Origin: Datnioides undecimradiatus
Taxonomy: Eukaryota; Chordata; Actinopteri; Lobotiformes; Datnioididae
DNA: 64,000 bases
Direction: 5' to 3'
Assembly (NCBI GenBank): GCA_008933995.1
Contig: WARS01000054.1
Coordinates: 2,471,001-2,535,000, forward strand
Shown here: piece by piece, positions 1 to 47,300 of the stretch
How the letters are laid out: every line of letters starts with the position of its first letter
How positions within the stretch are numbered: the first letter of the stretch is position 1
The notes under the pieces: model-generated
Databases searched by the model: none
Seen by the model: the letters and a program-made list of their open reading frames with translations, nothing else
Told to the model about the DNA's origin: nothing
Program-made: the position numbers and the translations under genes

Positions 1-3000
1 GGAGTGAAACAGTTGTTTCAGTTTGTACTTTTGTAACTGATGCATGTGGAAGTTTTGTAAGATGTTGTCCATGAGTGTTCATTTACGTCAAACGAATTAA
101 AACACCAGCGTGGTCAACATTATCTCCTGTCGCTGTTGCTGTTTGTTTCTATTTTCTGTTTGCACGTAACCAAAAAGTGCTGATTCTTATTCTGAGGCGT
201 AGACGTTGATAAGGCAGAGATTTAATTTAGAGTAAGTGAATAAATTCTGTTGCTGCTGTTTTACATGAATTATTAAAAACTTTTTAGAATCAATAAGTTA
301 AGGTAGTGTTCTGCTGTGATGCTGAAAATGCAGAGTTTGGATTGGCTGTGATGCCTGCTTAATTAGCATGGGATCATTAAAATCAGTGTGGTCACCTCTG
401 CGGTCATAAATGGGTTTTATTCAGTTTTTGAAAAAAAAATGCATAAAGAGACAAGACAAAAAAGTTTAATATCAAGGCAACGTGAAAAAGTGCAGCCGAA
501 TAATACATGCTTCACTGGACAGGCTGCTTCCATCTGTTCTATCAAATGTGTTTATGTAAATATATCTGAGATGTTATTAATACCTCATTATTACTACTAT
601 TACTAAGATGCAGACAAGTGATAATCATTCCAATGTATCATACATTCCAAATTGCTGTGGCCAGTAGTTGAGGAGATCATGAGGTGACAGAGATGAACAG
701 CAGTTTTACTCGCTTCTATGTTCAGTTCAGCAGTTCGGACCATTACACTCCAGCATTCTGTCTTTTAATGGGGGTTAAACAGACAATGATTTGTGTGTGC
801 TTCCTTAATGTAAACATGGTAAAAATGTGTTTAGTGTAAATGAAGCGTCTAGCCAGGTTTAACTGTGTGGGCAGGAAACATTGTATGTTTGTATGTCAAT
901 CAGAAAAAGTCTAGACAAGGGATTAACAGAATTACGTAGCATGACCAGGACGGAGGTAATTCAGTTAAAGCGAGCAGCTCTCATGTCCACCTCCAGAATC
1001 CAGCTAACCTGGGTCCCGTGACAGTCGTGGGCTGGGGGAGGGGGTTGCTGACATGGCACTTGGGAACTTGGTTCAGAGACAAGCGACAGATAAAATGCCA
1101 CTGCTTTGTTCAACAGTCAGCCGTCTCGTACAGAGCAGAGATCAGTCATATGATGAAGGTTGTGTGTCGTGGTCATGGTCGAAATCCGCTCAGGTCCCTT
1201 TTCCACTAATAAAAACGATTACAGCATAGGTGACTTCAGAAAACACAACACCATTATCATGCAAATTAAAAGTTGGAGTCCTAAACAGTAAAACATCCTA
1301 TTGCTTAACTGAAACTCAGATGATGCCATATCCTGACTGGTCTACTATGACCAGTTAAGTTGGGTAATGTTAGAAAATATACCTTTGAAGCACTTCAGTG
1401 ACTTTGCCTGTCTTCATCATCAACACCATCATGTGACCTCAGAGGCTGCTGTTCAGAAAAAAGTACAAAGGCTCACTTTAATCTGTCAGTCCTTGAAATG
1501 ATTTTATTTTAAAATTAAAACAGATTTATAACAAGTTGTGAAACTTATCATTGCTCAAAATCAAACCTTAGTGTCAGCACACACACACATACACACACAT
1601 ACATGTACGGGGGAATGATATACATAGCTTTGTCTGTTAATTCAACAACAAATCAATTAAAGAGCAACAATAATCCAAACCAATGATAACAGCAAACAAA
1701 ATCAAAAAACAAATCTAAAAGTCCTTATGGAAATATAATGGCTTTGTTTCCCCCGATGACTGTCTTAGTCAGTTCCATAATAAACAGAGGATGTCATTCA
1801 GAGTAAAATTCAGATCTGCATCTGTCAGATAGAGAGATGTTGATGAAATATGAAATATGAATATTCATCTTCATCTTCAAGACATAAAATGTAGTACTTA
1901 TTTGTAATAATGCTATGGATTTTTAGCACTGATTTAATGGCATGAGTGATTAAAAAAAGTAGTTTCCATTATTGCCAAATCAGTTCATCACTCTGGCTCT
2001 ATGACACATTACATTCTTGCTGCATTTATTTCTTTCCCCTTTGGCTTTCATTGACTGTTGTCACAACAGCAGACAGTCTGCTGGCGGGCAGCTCAGCGTG
2101 TTGTAACTTGTCTCCAGAATAATACTGGCTGGAGTGCTGGTGGTGTTGCAGCAGGAAGGACTCTGCTGATGGGGGATTTATGGGTGGAACGGAAAAAAGA
2201 GGCTCGAGGAGAACTGCGGGACATCCCGGCGGGAGCATGTGGAAAGCTCAGAAGTATCGCCGAGGTGGTTGTTGTTTTGAGTTGGAACCCTTGAGGTTGG
2301 AAGCCCAGTCATTTGCATTCAGTACAGACTGCCGCATCTCGCTGCTCTGCCCCAACTCAACTGTGTTCATAAAGCACCGCTCCCTTGGGCTCATTCCTCT
2401 GGGAATTTCAAAATAATGATGTCATCAAGCAAGATTTTTTTTTCCACCTGCATTTGACACTTGATATTGTCCTTTCCATGTATAAACTATAAATATAAAG
2501 CCTTGATTGACCTCAAGTGCACTTTTTAATTTGTATTTGAGGACAGCAGTTGATCATCTAATATTTCTGGGTTTTATGTATTCACCCATCTGAGTTTTGT
2601 GGTGGACAGAGCTTTGAAAGAATACATTTAAAAAAACACACTTTTGCATTCATACACCTTTTTTTCACAAAAGACATACTGATGATGATTTTTAAAATAA
2701 TTTTCAATGCTGAAAGCACCACAAAACAAACAAACAAACAAACAAAAACCAGTCAAACCACAAATTTAAGGGGTGGATATCTCAGAATCTGGCAGACCAA
2801 AAGGTAATGATGCTTTGTGTGTCATTTGGATGAACTGGCCCACTAAAGCAGAGGATCAACTTATTTCATTATAATAATTAGCAGAGGAAGATGTTGTAAT
2901 CTTTAACCCTGTTCTATTCAATAGCCCAGTTTTACAGTGAATGATGGCTGAAAATCATTTCACTGTTCACTTTTAGTATCCCGGCACAACATCATGGCTA

Positions 3001-5250
3001 AAAGTGACTTTTGCTGACACCCTAATTAGATGAGTAGACTTAATTAGATTCCCACTGCAACTTTTATATCCAGTTTGGTTTGAAATTCTGATATGAATTT
3101 ACAATTATTTCACAAATGGTTTTTTCATATTTTACACAATCTATCAGAATAACTATGAATTCATTTATTTGGTACAGATCACTTCAGCAGCACTCCTTTG
3201 GCAGGATTTTGTCACAGGAAACGAAACCTCTTAGTTTCTCAGTCGTTTGATTGGAATGGGTTCCTGTTAATCCTGCTTTAGGTACTGACACAACATCGTC
3301 ACTTTACTTTAATGATGATAAGCCTCAAAACCCTTAAAATCAAACTGTGAGTTCTACCCCTCATTTAGACCCTACACCTGGTTCACGTTTCCTCTGGGAT
3401 GTTTCAGCAGTGAGCTGAGTTACTGAAATGCCACCAGCTAATGTTTGTAGCATGTGATACAATCAGGTTTACAATCAAGCTGGTTAGAGGAATGCTTTGG
3501 AAAAAATGGCTGACACCTCATGGCAGAGATCACACATGATAAATGTCATGTGTATAAGAGACAGCTGGTTTTCTCTAAACATGCATGTATGTATTTTATT
3601 TTTTTACTTTTTCTTTTGAACAAAACAATTTTCAAGCTTTGTTGTTTCAGTGTTAACTGGAAAAATTACTGCGTGATTTAAAAACTCCTTCAGATGATGG
3701 AATCTTATTAATCAGCGAGTGGCGCAATTTGAAAGCAACCACCTGAGATGTATTTTACCAATCAGAATGTGAGTACAGCGGGTGAACTCAGCTTTCTATG
3801 GCCCACGTTTATCTTTGAGGAGACAGAAACATGAGCATTGGATGATTCATAAGTGACTGGGTGTTAGGTTTAGGAATGGTTCTTTAAGTCGAAGGCATGA
3901 CTTCAGGCTTTGTATTGTTCAACATCCGCCCTGCTGAAGTATCCATGACACAGACGATAAATCTCTAACAAGGTGTGGCAAGGTGTGTTTTTCTCTGCAC
4001 TGTAACTCATAGCCAAAACTTGATCTGGTGGAATTTATCTATTAGACTAGAAAGACTATGAGCTTAAAGCCAGGTAATGGCCCCTAAAGGCTGTAATGTT
4101 TGTTACACGCTACGACATAAAAATGTTGACAGAGCACATAACATAGTGATGCTGTCATTCTTGTTTCTGGTTAATGTGTTGATTTTAACTCTTGGGCGGT
4201 AGTAAATTGAAGAGTCTCTCTCTCTCTGAGAAGAATGTATTCAACAAAAGAGATGGCAAGTTCATCCTCTGGGGACCAGGACTATAGAGATAGATTTCAT
4301 GGTAAAAAAATACTGGATTTTGGATTCAAACCCAGGAATCGTACCACATTGTACGAACAGTGGGAAACTTGTTAATTACCCAAAATGGAGAGAGGAATAA
4401 ATAATTCACAATCTGTTCAAGTTTGTTGTTTGTATATATAAATGGAAACACTGGTGGTCTTAGAGGAAAGGTCAAAGATGAAAAAGAAAACACCTTTAAG
4501 GTGAGTTAAGACAGAACTTGAGGATTGTTTGACATGTCTATGCACAAATAAGACCCGCATGCACATGGAGAGGAGTTGCACACACAACTCATATACTACT
4601 GCACACATATTAGCTCTGCTAGCGCTGTTAGCATTTGACATTATACTCACACTAAATTGTGAGTCTAGAAAAGCTTTGGCTGTGTAATCGTAGAGTTTGG
4701 GGACAACAGTGACGTGACATCAGTAATTCTAAAATCCCAGCCATGGACAGTGGGACAGCGTACAAACACTGCTTTGAAAGTCTGTGCAGAACACTGATAT
4801 ACATCACCTGTGCATGCATCCAGCACTGATTAACCCTGTCCTGGAAAATGATGTGAATGCCCACCACTGGTGAGAGGGATTTCACTCAAGTACAACACTT
4901 AAGTGCAAGTTTGAGTCAGTTGTACTTTACTGCAGTATTTCTATTTCTGATACTTTTACTCCATTACATTTAAAAAGAAAAGATTTTACTTTTTACTCCA
5001 CTACATGTATTTGATAACGCTAGTTACATTGTCAATTCATATAAATAATACAAAATAATATTCATTTATAATTACAGGATATATTATAATGTATTATAGA
5101 TAGGCTAGTACTGTCGCAGTTAACGAGCTACTCAGAACTACAAAGTAGTTGAAATGAATTCCATGCACACAGTGACGAACACATGCATCAAAACTTAGAG
5201 TGAAACGCTGCCTTATTTGTGAAGACCGATAAAACCCGATTGAGTTCCCA
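1..5250. other. Intergenic region upstream of cmip
   Basis: No recognisable gene. Open frames here are short, lack known domains and show no exon-like conservation. Visible content is a CA-rich patch near 1577-1600, a (CAAA) run at 2722-2747, AT-rich unique sequence, a GC-richer patch at about 2040-2420 without a recognisable protein, and an interspersed repeat at about 4880-5040. The gene upstream of cmip in mammals (GAN) is not seen here. Confidence 0.6.
4880..5040. repeat. Degenerate teleost interspersed repeat
   Basis: The stretch has repeated words of the type TACTTTTACTCCA and TTTTTACTCCACTACATGTATTTGA. I recognise these as part of a very common fish repeat, probably a non-autonomous DNA transposon (hAT-like is my guess). 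Related words recur in the other orientation at 13120-13170 and 15930-16010. No terminal repeats could be defined. Confidence 0.5.
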
Positions 5251-5329
5251 CATCTGATGTGTGCAAGCTGCATCACTTCCAACGAAAGGAAAAAGACGTG
5301 GATTCAGTGGAACTCCCTGCGCCCTCCTT

Positions 5330-5597
5330 GGGTTTTTTTTTCTCGCGCTGGGTGGAGGAGGTGAGGTGGTGGTGGTGGTGGAGGAGGAGGAGGGGGGTGG
5401 GGTGAGCGTGCGCCCTCGGCAGACAGTCAAGCGCAAAAGACACACGGCTCATCCGCTCGCCTCCCCATTGACGTCAGTCTGGTATCACATGAACAAGCGG
5501 GGACCAATCGGCGCGGCGCTGAAGGAGACTGCTGGCTCCTTTACACCAAGATAGGGGAAAAGACTGAATAAAAGGAAACCGTGCCAGAGAGCCTGTA

Positions 5598-5600
<3 letters not shown>
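5330..5600 (+). promoter_or_regulatory. cmip: Probable cmip core promoter
   Basis: This GC- and CpG-rich segment lies directly 5' of the inferred cmip leader. A G-rich tract at 5351-5403 (GGTGG and GGAGG units) is followed by a perfect CRE palindrome TGACGTCA at 5469-5476, a CCAAT box at 5504-5508 and a TATA-like ATAAAAG at 5568-5574. Transcription probably starts near 5595-5610, but this is inferred from motif spacing only. Confidence 0.5.
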
Positions 5601-41200
<35,600 letters not shown>

Positions 41201-44144
41201 TCAACCAGACTCACGCAGCCCTCACGCAGAACTGGACACACACTTAAACGTATGCACACATTAAACACCAGGCTCAGATACATCACATGTAAACTGCGCG
41301 GCGATGTCGCCTCCGTCGCCACCTTCATTAAACCAGGAACTCTTCGTCGTCATCGCAGCGTGAGGATTACCCGATGTAACCTGAACGTCAGCGTCAGCAT
41401 CACTTTCTTTTTCTAAATGAGAAATCTTTATGGACCTCGCCACTTCCCCTACTTCTGTCAAAGATGTTTCAAGGACCTTGTTTTTACCGACAGGATCAGA
41501 AGACATGCAAGGACCCGCTATATATTGTGACATAAGGGACCCTTTTCTCTCTCTGTCTTTATCCATTGCCCTATCTTTCATATATGGTCTCTAGTTTTTC
41601 ATATTCAGTCTAAATCCAGCTCTCCAGCCGTTGCCCTCCCACACCTGTGTGTCCGTGTCATGAGGAACACCTGAATCGACCATCTGTGTCACAGCCTGCC
41701 TCTCCTATTCTCTCTTCTGGCCGCGTGCGATGAAGGTTTGATACAGCAGCTCACATTCCAGTCCATCTCCAATCCGCCCCACAATGTAGCTCTCCAACTC
41801 AATGTGTTGAACTGTTAAATTGCTTCAGTCCCCGCGTGACCTTAGGCTTCGGTTTTCAGGTTCAGATTCTGGCCATTTCAAGTATATCATTGGGAAAATG
41901 AGGTGCTACCTCAGAGAAAAGAAGACTGTGCCTGTTCCTCGGTCGTGACATGTTCACACACAAAATCCGAAACTAAAAAGGTTTTTATGAACTCGAATGA
42001 ACATATTTTTCCAGACATCTGTGCTTTCATATATTTTGTGTGTATTAAAAAGGTCTATGAAGACATCCCCCGGTGATGACATTTCAGAACCATTTTGGGA
42101 GCGCTGCAGGAAAGTCTAACGCCGATGTTCTTTTGTTTTTCGTGTACATACTGATGATCTCCCATTGCTATTTAATAGGGCAGTTGTGTAGCAGTAGCTG
42201 GGTGGTCTGGGACTGCCTAATATTTCTAAGTTGTGTCTTTCAAACCTCCTTTACTCTCCTGGATTTTGTACTGACAATAATGAAGTACACAGGCCCTGTT
42301 GTCCTTTTTTTTTTTTTTCTTTTGCAACATTTAACACAAGAAGCCAATCGAGAGGGTGCCCGTACACGAATCCCTCTGCACCATGCCATGGTGATAACAC
42401 AGACCTGTAAAGTGGACTGAAGTAATTCTAAAGTGGACATGTAAACAAGACTCATCACCAGCTGAGAGTTGTATATTTTCATACCCTCTGCTATTTTGTG
42501 GCTCTGTTGAAGACGGTTGCGAAAGGAAGAGCAGACATTTGCCAAACACCTTCGTCACGTTTTGTTTTTATTCCGTGCACTCGTTTCGTTGGGCCAACAT
42601 GAGCGCGGCTCCAGGACTGATTGGTGGAACCTGTCATGACCTGCCTGTGGAGAGAAAGTGACACTGCTCGGGGCTCACGTTTTTGACACCACACCCCACC
42701 TCACCTGCTGAGGTCACATTGAAGAGTCGCAGTGCCTCCCGTGGAGCTGTGGATGAGTTACCTATTGTTATCTTTTTATCTGTCACACCACCTGTTTTGA
42801 ATTGTTGTGCTCTATTTATATTACATCATAATACCTGGGTGACATTTTTAGGCTGTATGGATGAATAATTCTCATCAGAGGATGGGACAAAGTTATTGTA
42901 CATATACTATCACAATGGGCTATAAGGGACAAAAGATTTGAAGAAGGCACCTTTCGGCCATACTTGCCCGTCTACATTCCCTTAGAATGTTGCCTGTTTA
43001 TTGTGGCAGCATTTGATATAATGTAGTAACTGCCCTGACACACTGCAAGTCTGTCAGAATCTTTTCCTCTCTGTCTACATGTGCTTCGGTTGATTTCTCT
43101 TGTGTCCATAGCCCTAGAAAACGCAAGACGAGTAAGATTTTCACCTTTTTTCCAGTCAGCCTGAATCTGACTGCATCCATCCATTAATTTATTCGTGTCG
43201 ACCTCCAGAATGATCCGGATTTTGAATCAAGGCAGAAGCTGCAGCAGAGGACAGGATGCCGTCCGCTGTGATATACTTAGTTTCCTATTTATTGGGTGCC
43301 ATGACAGTTTTCTGTTTGGCCTGTAGACTCGGTTTGTGTACGGCCATCTTTGGGTCTGGCTTTAGGACCTTGTGCTCTCTTTCATATCCTGTATGATGTA
43401 TATATGAGTGTATATAGTCGTTTCCTCTCTTCCTCTGTTTGAACCCATTTTGAATCCTTTCTTTCTTCATCCTTTTCTGTAATTCTCTTGGCCGCCCTTC
43501 ATTGGCAGGCCGGTGTTGCCTTCATCTTATCGTGTGTGTGTTTTTTTTTTCACACAAAGTGCACTGTAATCTAACGAATTATGTTTTCATAATATCTTTT
43601 ATTTGCGACATCTTTGATTTGATCACTTTAATCAAACATTTGTTTCCTGTGTTCTTGTTAGTTTTGCATGTAAATGTTGCTGCATCATCTGGTATTTTTG
43701 TTTTGTAGTTTTGTTTTATAAAAGGTTTGAAATATTATATAGGGTCTGATCACTATCTCACTTAGGTTAAGGACTGAAATGGAGAGATCCTATCTAACTA
43801 TTTCCTGATTGGTTGTTGCCAGGATCTACCTATGGGCCTTGGCAATTAGGGTATGATTGCAATTGATTTTCTAAAAAGCCAATACCATTACTGGTACTTT
43901 TGGACTGAAGCTGCCCCTGCTAATGTAATAATTTAACTTGGACTATTTTTATATCAAAAAAACTAATATTTCTTTTTCCCCGAGAATTCTTTTCTACTCC
44001 TGCCAGATAATCATATCGGAGATGGACCTCACTGACGAGTAGTTATTTATCCTGTTTAAATAAAGTCAACGGTTCCACGTCAGAAAAACGGATTATTTGA
44101 TGAACTGTAGTTCTGGTTTATCCCGAATGTTTTGACTGAATGTT

Positions 44145-44297
44145 AAAAGGAACTGTTTGACATTTTAAAATATAGGTTTACTTGATTTTTGGATGAGAGC
44201 AGCATGAAAAGATTGTTGTGAATGTCATGTCTTTCTATTTAATGTGAAGCTACATTCAGCATCAGGTCAGCTCAGCTGAGCATTCAGACTGGAAACT
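44145..44297 (+). repeat. Interspersed repeat, copy C
   Basis: Contains AAAAGGAACTGTTTGACATTT, GATGAGAGCAGCATGAAAAG, GAAGCTACATTCAGCATC and CAGACTGGAAACTG in the order of a common percomorph repeat. Opposite in orientation to copy D, 420 bp downstream. Confidence 0.65.
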
Positions 44298-44714
44298 GAA
44301 CGATCATATGCTATCGTGTCTGTCTCCCCCCTGTGGTAGTGACAGTAATTACCTCTGTCCACAGGCTTATGGTGACCCTGAAGCCATCATTTTTGATGCC
44401 ATGCACCTAGATGCTCCTCCTCCTTCACTCTAAAGAACCAAACATTGCTGGGAGATTTGAAAAGTATCATGACCAGTACACGTAGTGGAAATATCACACC
44501 AGACGCTATGATTAAAAACTCACTATGCTGTCAAATGCGGAGAGATTTATCCCATTTTAATTGGCTAAACAGCCTTGTCTGAACTAATGTGTCTGTACAG
44601 AGATGGTTGTTAATGTATTTGTAAAACTCTTGCACTGTAGCTATAAGAATAAATTCAAAAACTAGATAAGGTGAAGGAAAGTCCATTTGTTCCTGCGGAC
44701 AGGGCCTTTCTTGC

Positions 44715-44868
44715 TGTTTCCCTGGTGCCAGGGTTTATACAATGCTAAACTAACTGGCTGCTGACTGTAGCTTCATACAGCCATGAAAGTGTTATCAGTC
44801 CTCTCATCTAAGTCTGCAAGTAAATGTGGAAGCCTATTTCCCAAAATGTCAAACCACTACTCCTTTCA
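44715..44868 (-). repeat. Interspersed repeat, copy D
   Basis: Contains AACTGGCTGCTGACTGTAGC, TTATCAGTCCTCTCATCTAA and CCTATTTCCCAAAATGTCAA, the reverse complement of the copy C layout. Confidence 0.65.
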
Positions 44869-45419
44869 GCAAGTGGTTAGTTTTGGGGAAACTCCTGTCG
44901 CTGAACTTATCCCACAGTTTTTGGGCCATTACGAGCTGCCACTTGCCCAACCTGGGTGCCAGCATGTTAAGGTTATAATATTGTTTTTTGTTTATTTGAG
45001 GTTTTTGTATTACTGTAGAACATGGTCGAATAGAAACGCCTTTTCTGTTCTGTCATGTCTCCGTATCCTGTGGAGCTCACTGTGCTTTGCTTTCTGTTCC
45101 CATCCTGATATCTCCCTGATTCCTCTTGTCTATCATCTATGACGTTTTTTATTCTATACAAACTGTAAAGAGTTTCTACCATGTCAAAGTTGTACACAGC
45201 TGTGCTCGAGTCTTAACAGTTGTTATGGAAGGAACAGGGTCAGATGTGGCACGACCTGGCAAATCTGACATATTGAAAAAAAAAACACCTTTATTTCCCC
45301 ATAATTACTTGTAGTAAAACCTTTTTGGCAGCTGGAAAAGGGGCGCCCATCATGTTTCTCTCTATATTTTTCAGTCTTTCTCTGCATTGATCTGCTTCTC
45401 CTGCTGGGTTGTTATTATT

Positions 45420-45436
45420 GCTGCTGCTGCTGCTGC
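45420..45436. repeat. (CTG)n short repeat
   Basis: Short CTG/TGC trinucleotide run just upstream of the distal cmip poly(A) signal. Confidence 0.8.
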
Positions 45437-45450
45437 TCTGTGGCTGTTGT

Positions 45451-45456
45451 AATAAA
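45451..45456 (+). terminator. cmip: Distal cmip poly(A) signal
   Basis: AATAAA on the + strand, followed by T/G-poor then A-rich sequence. It is the last + strand signal before the convergent plcg2 3' end. Cleavage is inferred about 15-25 bases downstream. Confidence 0.5.
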
Positions 45457-45480
45457 AATACAAAAGATCTTCAACAGGAA

Positions 45481-46238
45481 AAATAACAACTATGATGTGA
45501 AATAATTTCAATCAAAAAATAAATTGTCTGTGAATATGTTTCAGCTGTGTGTGCATCATGTCGTCTTTTTAAAATCTTTTTTCTTTATAAATGTCGGTGA
45601 TTATCCACTGCTAGGGACATCCGCTATATCACTGATACCACCAATATAGCGTCTTAACAGCTGACCTCCCAGGATGTCTTGAGACGTACACACAGCGACT
45701 TCCGACGGCAGTACGGTGAAACTGCAACGACAGGACAGATTTTATAAGATGGAGTAACATTGCTCAGTGGAAGAGCACGTTGTTTTTTTGTTTTCATTTA
45801 ATCTGTTCCGTTGAAGATTAAATTTTAAAAAAAGCAAAACATTATATTGCTGACTCAGACCAGCTGCAACGCTCTGCTCTGTGCTCTGCTTCCTCGTTGC
45901 CTGCAGCCATGAGTAGACCATGTGTATTTGTCGTCTTTATTACGTCGGATATATGAGACATACTTTAGTATTTTTTTTTACCGACCTGCCTGTTTTATCA
46001 CATCACGCTACAATTAGCAACCCGTGCTATTAATCCAGTCCTATTGTGTGTTGCCAGACAGCTATAATGAACCTCTAGGACGACTAAGTAAACGGTTGCA
46101 TGTTCGCACATACAGAGCAGTCCATATGACGTTATCGTGGTATATTATATACACTGTCTTATATTTTGCAGGAATATGGAACAACTGTATTATAACATAT
46201 ACATAAGAAGTATACATTCACAATCGACAAAAAAGCTT
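45481..46238. other. Intergenic, between convergent 3' ends
   Basis: No gene is seen. Contains an 8-base inverted repeat (CGCTATAT at 45623-45630 and ATATAGCG at 45645-45652). It separates the distal cmip end from the tRNA gene. Confidence 0.6.
46229..46234 (-). terminator. Pol III terminator of tRNA-Leu
   Basis: Six T on the - strand, four bases past the tRNA 3' end. Confidence 0.85.
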
Positions 46239-46321
46239 TGTCAGAAGTGGGATTCGAACCCACGCCTCCAGGGGAGACTGCGACCTGAACGCAGCGCCTT
46301 AGACCGCTCGGCCATCCTGAC
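46239..46321 (-). tRNA. tRNA-Leu (anticodon CAG)
   Basis: An 83-base gene on the - strand starting GTCAGGATGGCCGAGCGG and ending in TTCTGACA. The 7-bp acceptor stem pairs (one G-T and an A-T end), with A as discriminator. The anticodon stem CTGCG/CGCAG encloses loop TTCAGGT, giving anticodon CAG. It has the long variable arm of class II tRNAs. A box TGGCCGAGCGG and B box GGTTCGAATCC are intact. No intron. A T6 Pol III terminator follows at 46229-46234 (- strand). Confidence 0.97.
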
Positions 46322-46434
46322 TTATACAGATGTCCCGTTAGAATTTGTCTATTTGGTATTTTCAGTATTTAAAGTATTGTAAGTCAAGTAATTAATACCT
46401 TTTGAGACAAATTAAGAAAATACAATAAAAAGTG

Positions 46435-47257
46435 ACAAATAGTTCACCAAGCTTTATTGACTCAATTCACAAAAAAGGTCTGACAAATTGAAAGAAAAGA
46501 TATGAACATAACCAGCTTCAAATTAAATACATGAAATGTCTCGTTCCATTGGATTATGTCCCCTCTTTCCTTTAATTTGACTAATCTGACTTTCAAAGAC
46601 ACAACTCACAGAAAATAATAACACACTGGTAAAAATATAAGTTACAGGAAAAACAACTTTTATGTCTTCAGACTCACACAGCTGCCTGTATGTCACACTC
46701 CATATCACTCATTTTACATTCCTCAATATGAAATTTGAAATCAACACAAGCTCCTTGGCAGACGATCAGTCTATTGTAGAGTGGTGGAACAGTTTTTCCA
46801 ATAAGTGGACAATTGAACGAAAATAAATATTCTGTATAGTTTGATTAGAGACTGATTGCATAATTATTAAGCAACACTGGCTGTCTGTGGGGACCTCTCA
46901 GAGGAAATGTTACAGCCTCATGCCCTACTTCAACCTGCCTTACCCAGTTTCACTTAAGTTAATGGTATCCTACATTTCCCAGAAAGAAATGACCTCCAGA
47001 TAACTTTGTTTACGTATGCCACTGTTTCCATATCTGAACATATAATAGGACCACAAATTTCTAGATTAAATAGAAAGGTAATATTTGTTTTTTGCCATTT
47101 TTGGTTTAAAACTATGTCACTTTTCGATCGGTAAAATATTAATTGCACAGTTCAGAAATCCTTGATTAAGCAGACAGATGCAACGCTGGATATGTAGTCA
47201 GCATGTCTCCACCACTCCAGTGGGAAGGACAATGACAAGGGAGGGTTTTCTGAGTCC
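46435..47257 (-). other. plcg2: plcg2 3'UTR (inferred)
   Basis: Sequence after the plcg2 stop. The first - strand AATAAA found downstream is at 46453-46458, giving a 3'UTR of about 0.8 kb. No repeats or other coding sequence recognised. Confidence 0.55.
46453..46458 (-). terminator. plcg2: plcg2 poly(A) signal
   Basis: AATAAA on the - strand (TTTATT on +), about 800 bases past the stop and only about 130 bases before the tRNA-Leu gene. Confidence 0.55.
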
Positions 47258-47300
47258 TCAGGAGTAGAACTTGCTGTTGTTTATCTTCTTTTCTTTTGTC
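47258..47300 (-). CDS. plcg2: plcg2 coding exon 32 and stop
   Basis: Completes Arg1237, then [13 protein letters not shown] and TGA. The NSKFYS ending matches human PLCG2. Confidence 0.93.

Larger units (their letters stand above)
41201..45480 (+). other. cmip: cmip 3'UTR (inferred extent)
   Basis: Downstream of the stop there is no further coding sequence. AATAAA signals on the + strand occur at 44059-44064, 44648-44653 and 45451-45456, the last preceded by a CTG repeat (45420-45436). The 3'UTR could therefore be 2.9 to 4.3 kb with alternative ends. Two copies of one repeat in opposite orientation lie inside it (44145-44297 and 44715-44868). Open frames here, including 119 codons from 44783, are repeat or chance. 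Confidence 0.6.

Noticed and set aside
2058..2416. GC-richer patch with overlapping open frames
   Set aside because: Considered as an alternative first exon of cmip or a small gene; no recognisable protein, promoter or splice evidence.
5188..5554. Open frames on both strands over the cmip promoter
   Set aside because: They follow the GGT/GGA repeat and CpG-rich composition and have no homologue I recognise; promoter is the better reading.
44783..45142. 119-codon open frame in the cmip 3'UTR
   Set aside because: Its first part is the interspersed repeat copy D read in one frame; no protein family recognised.
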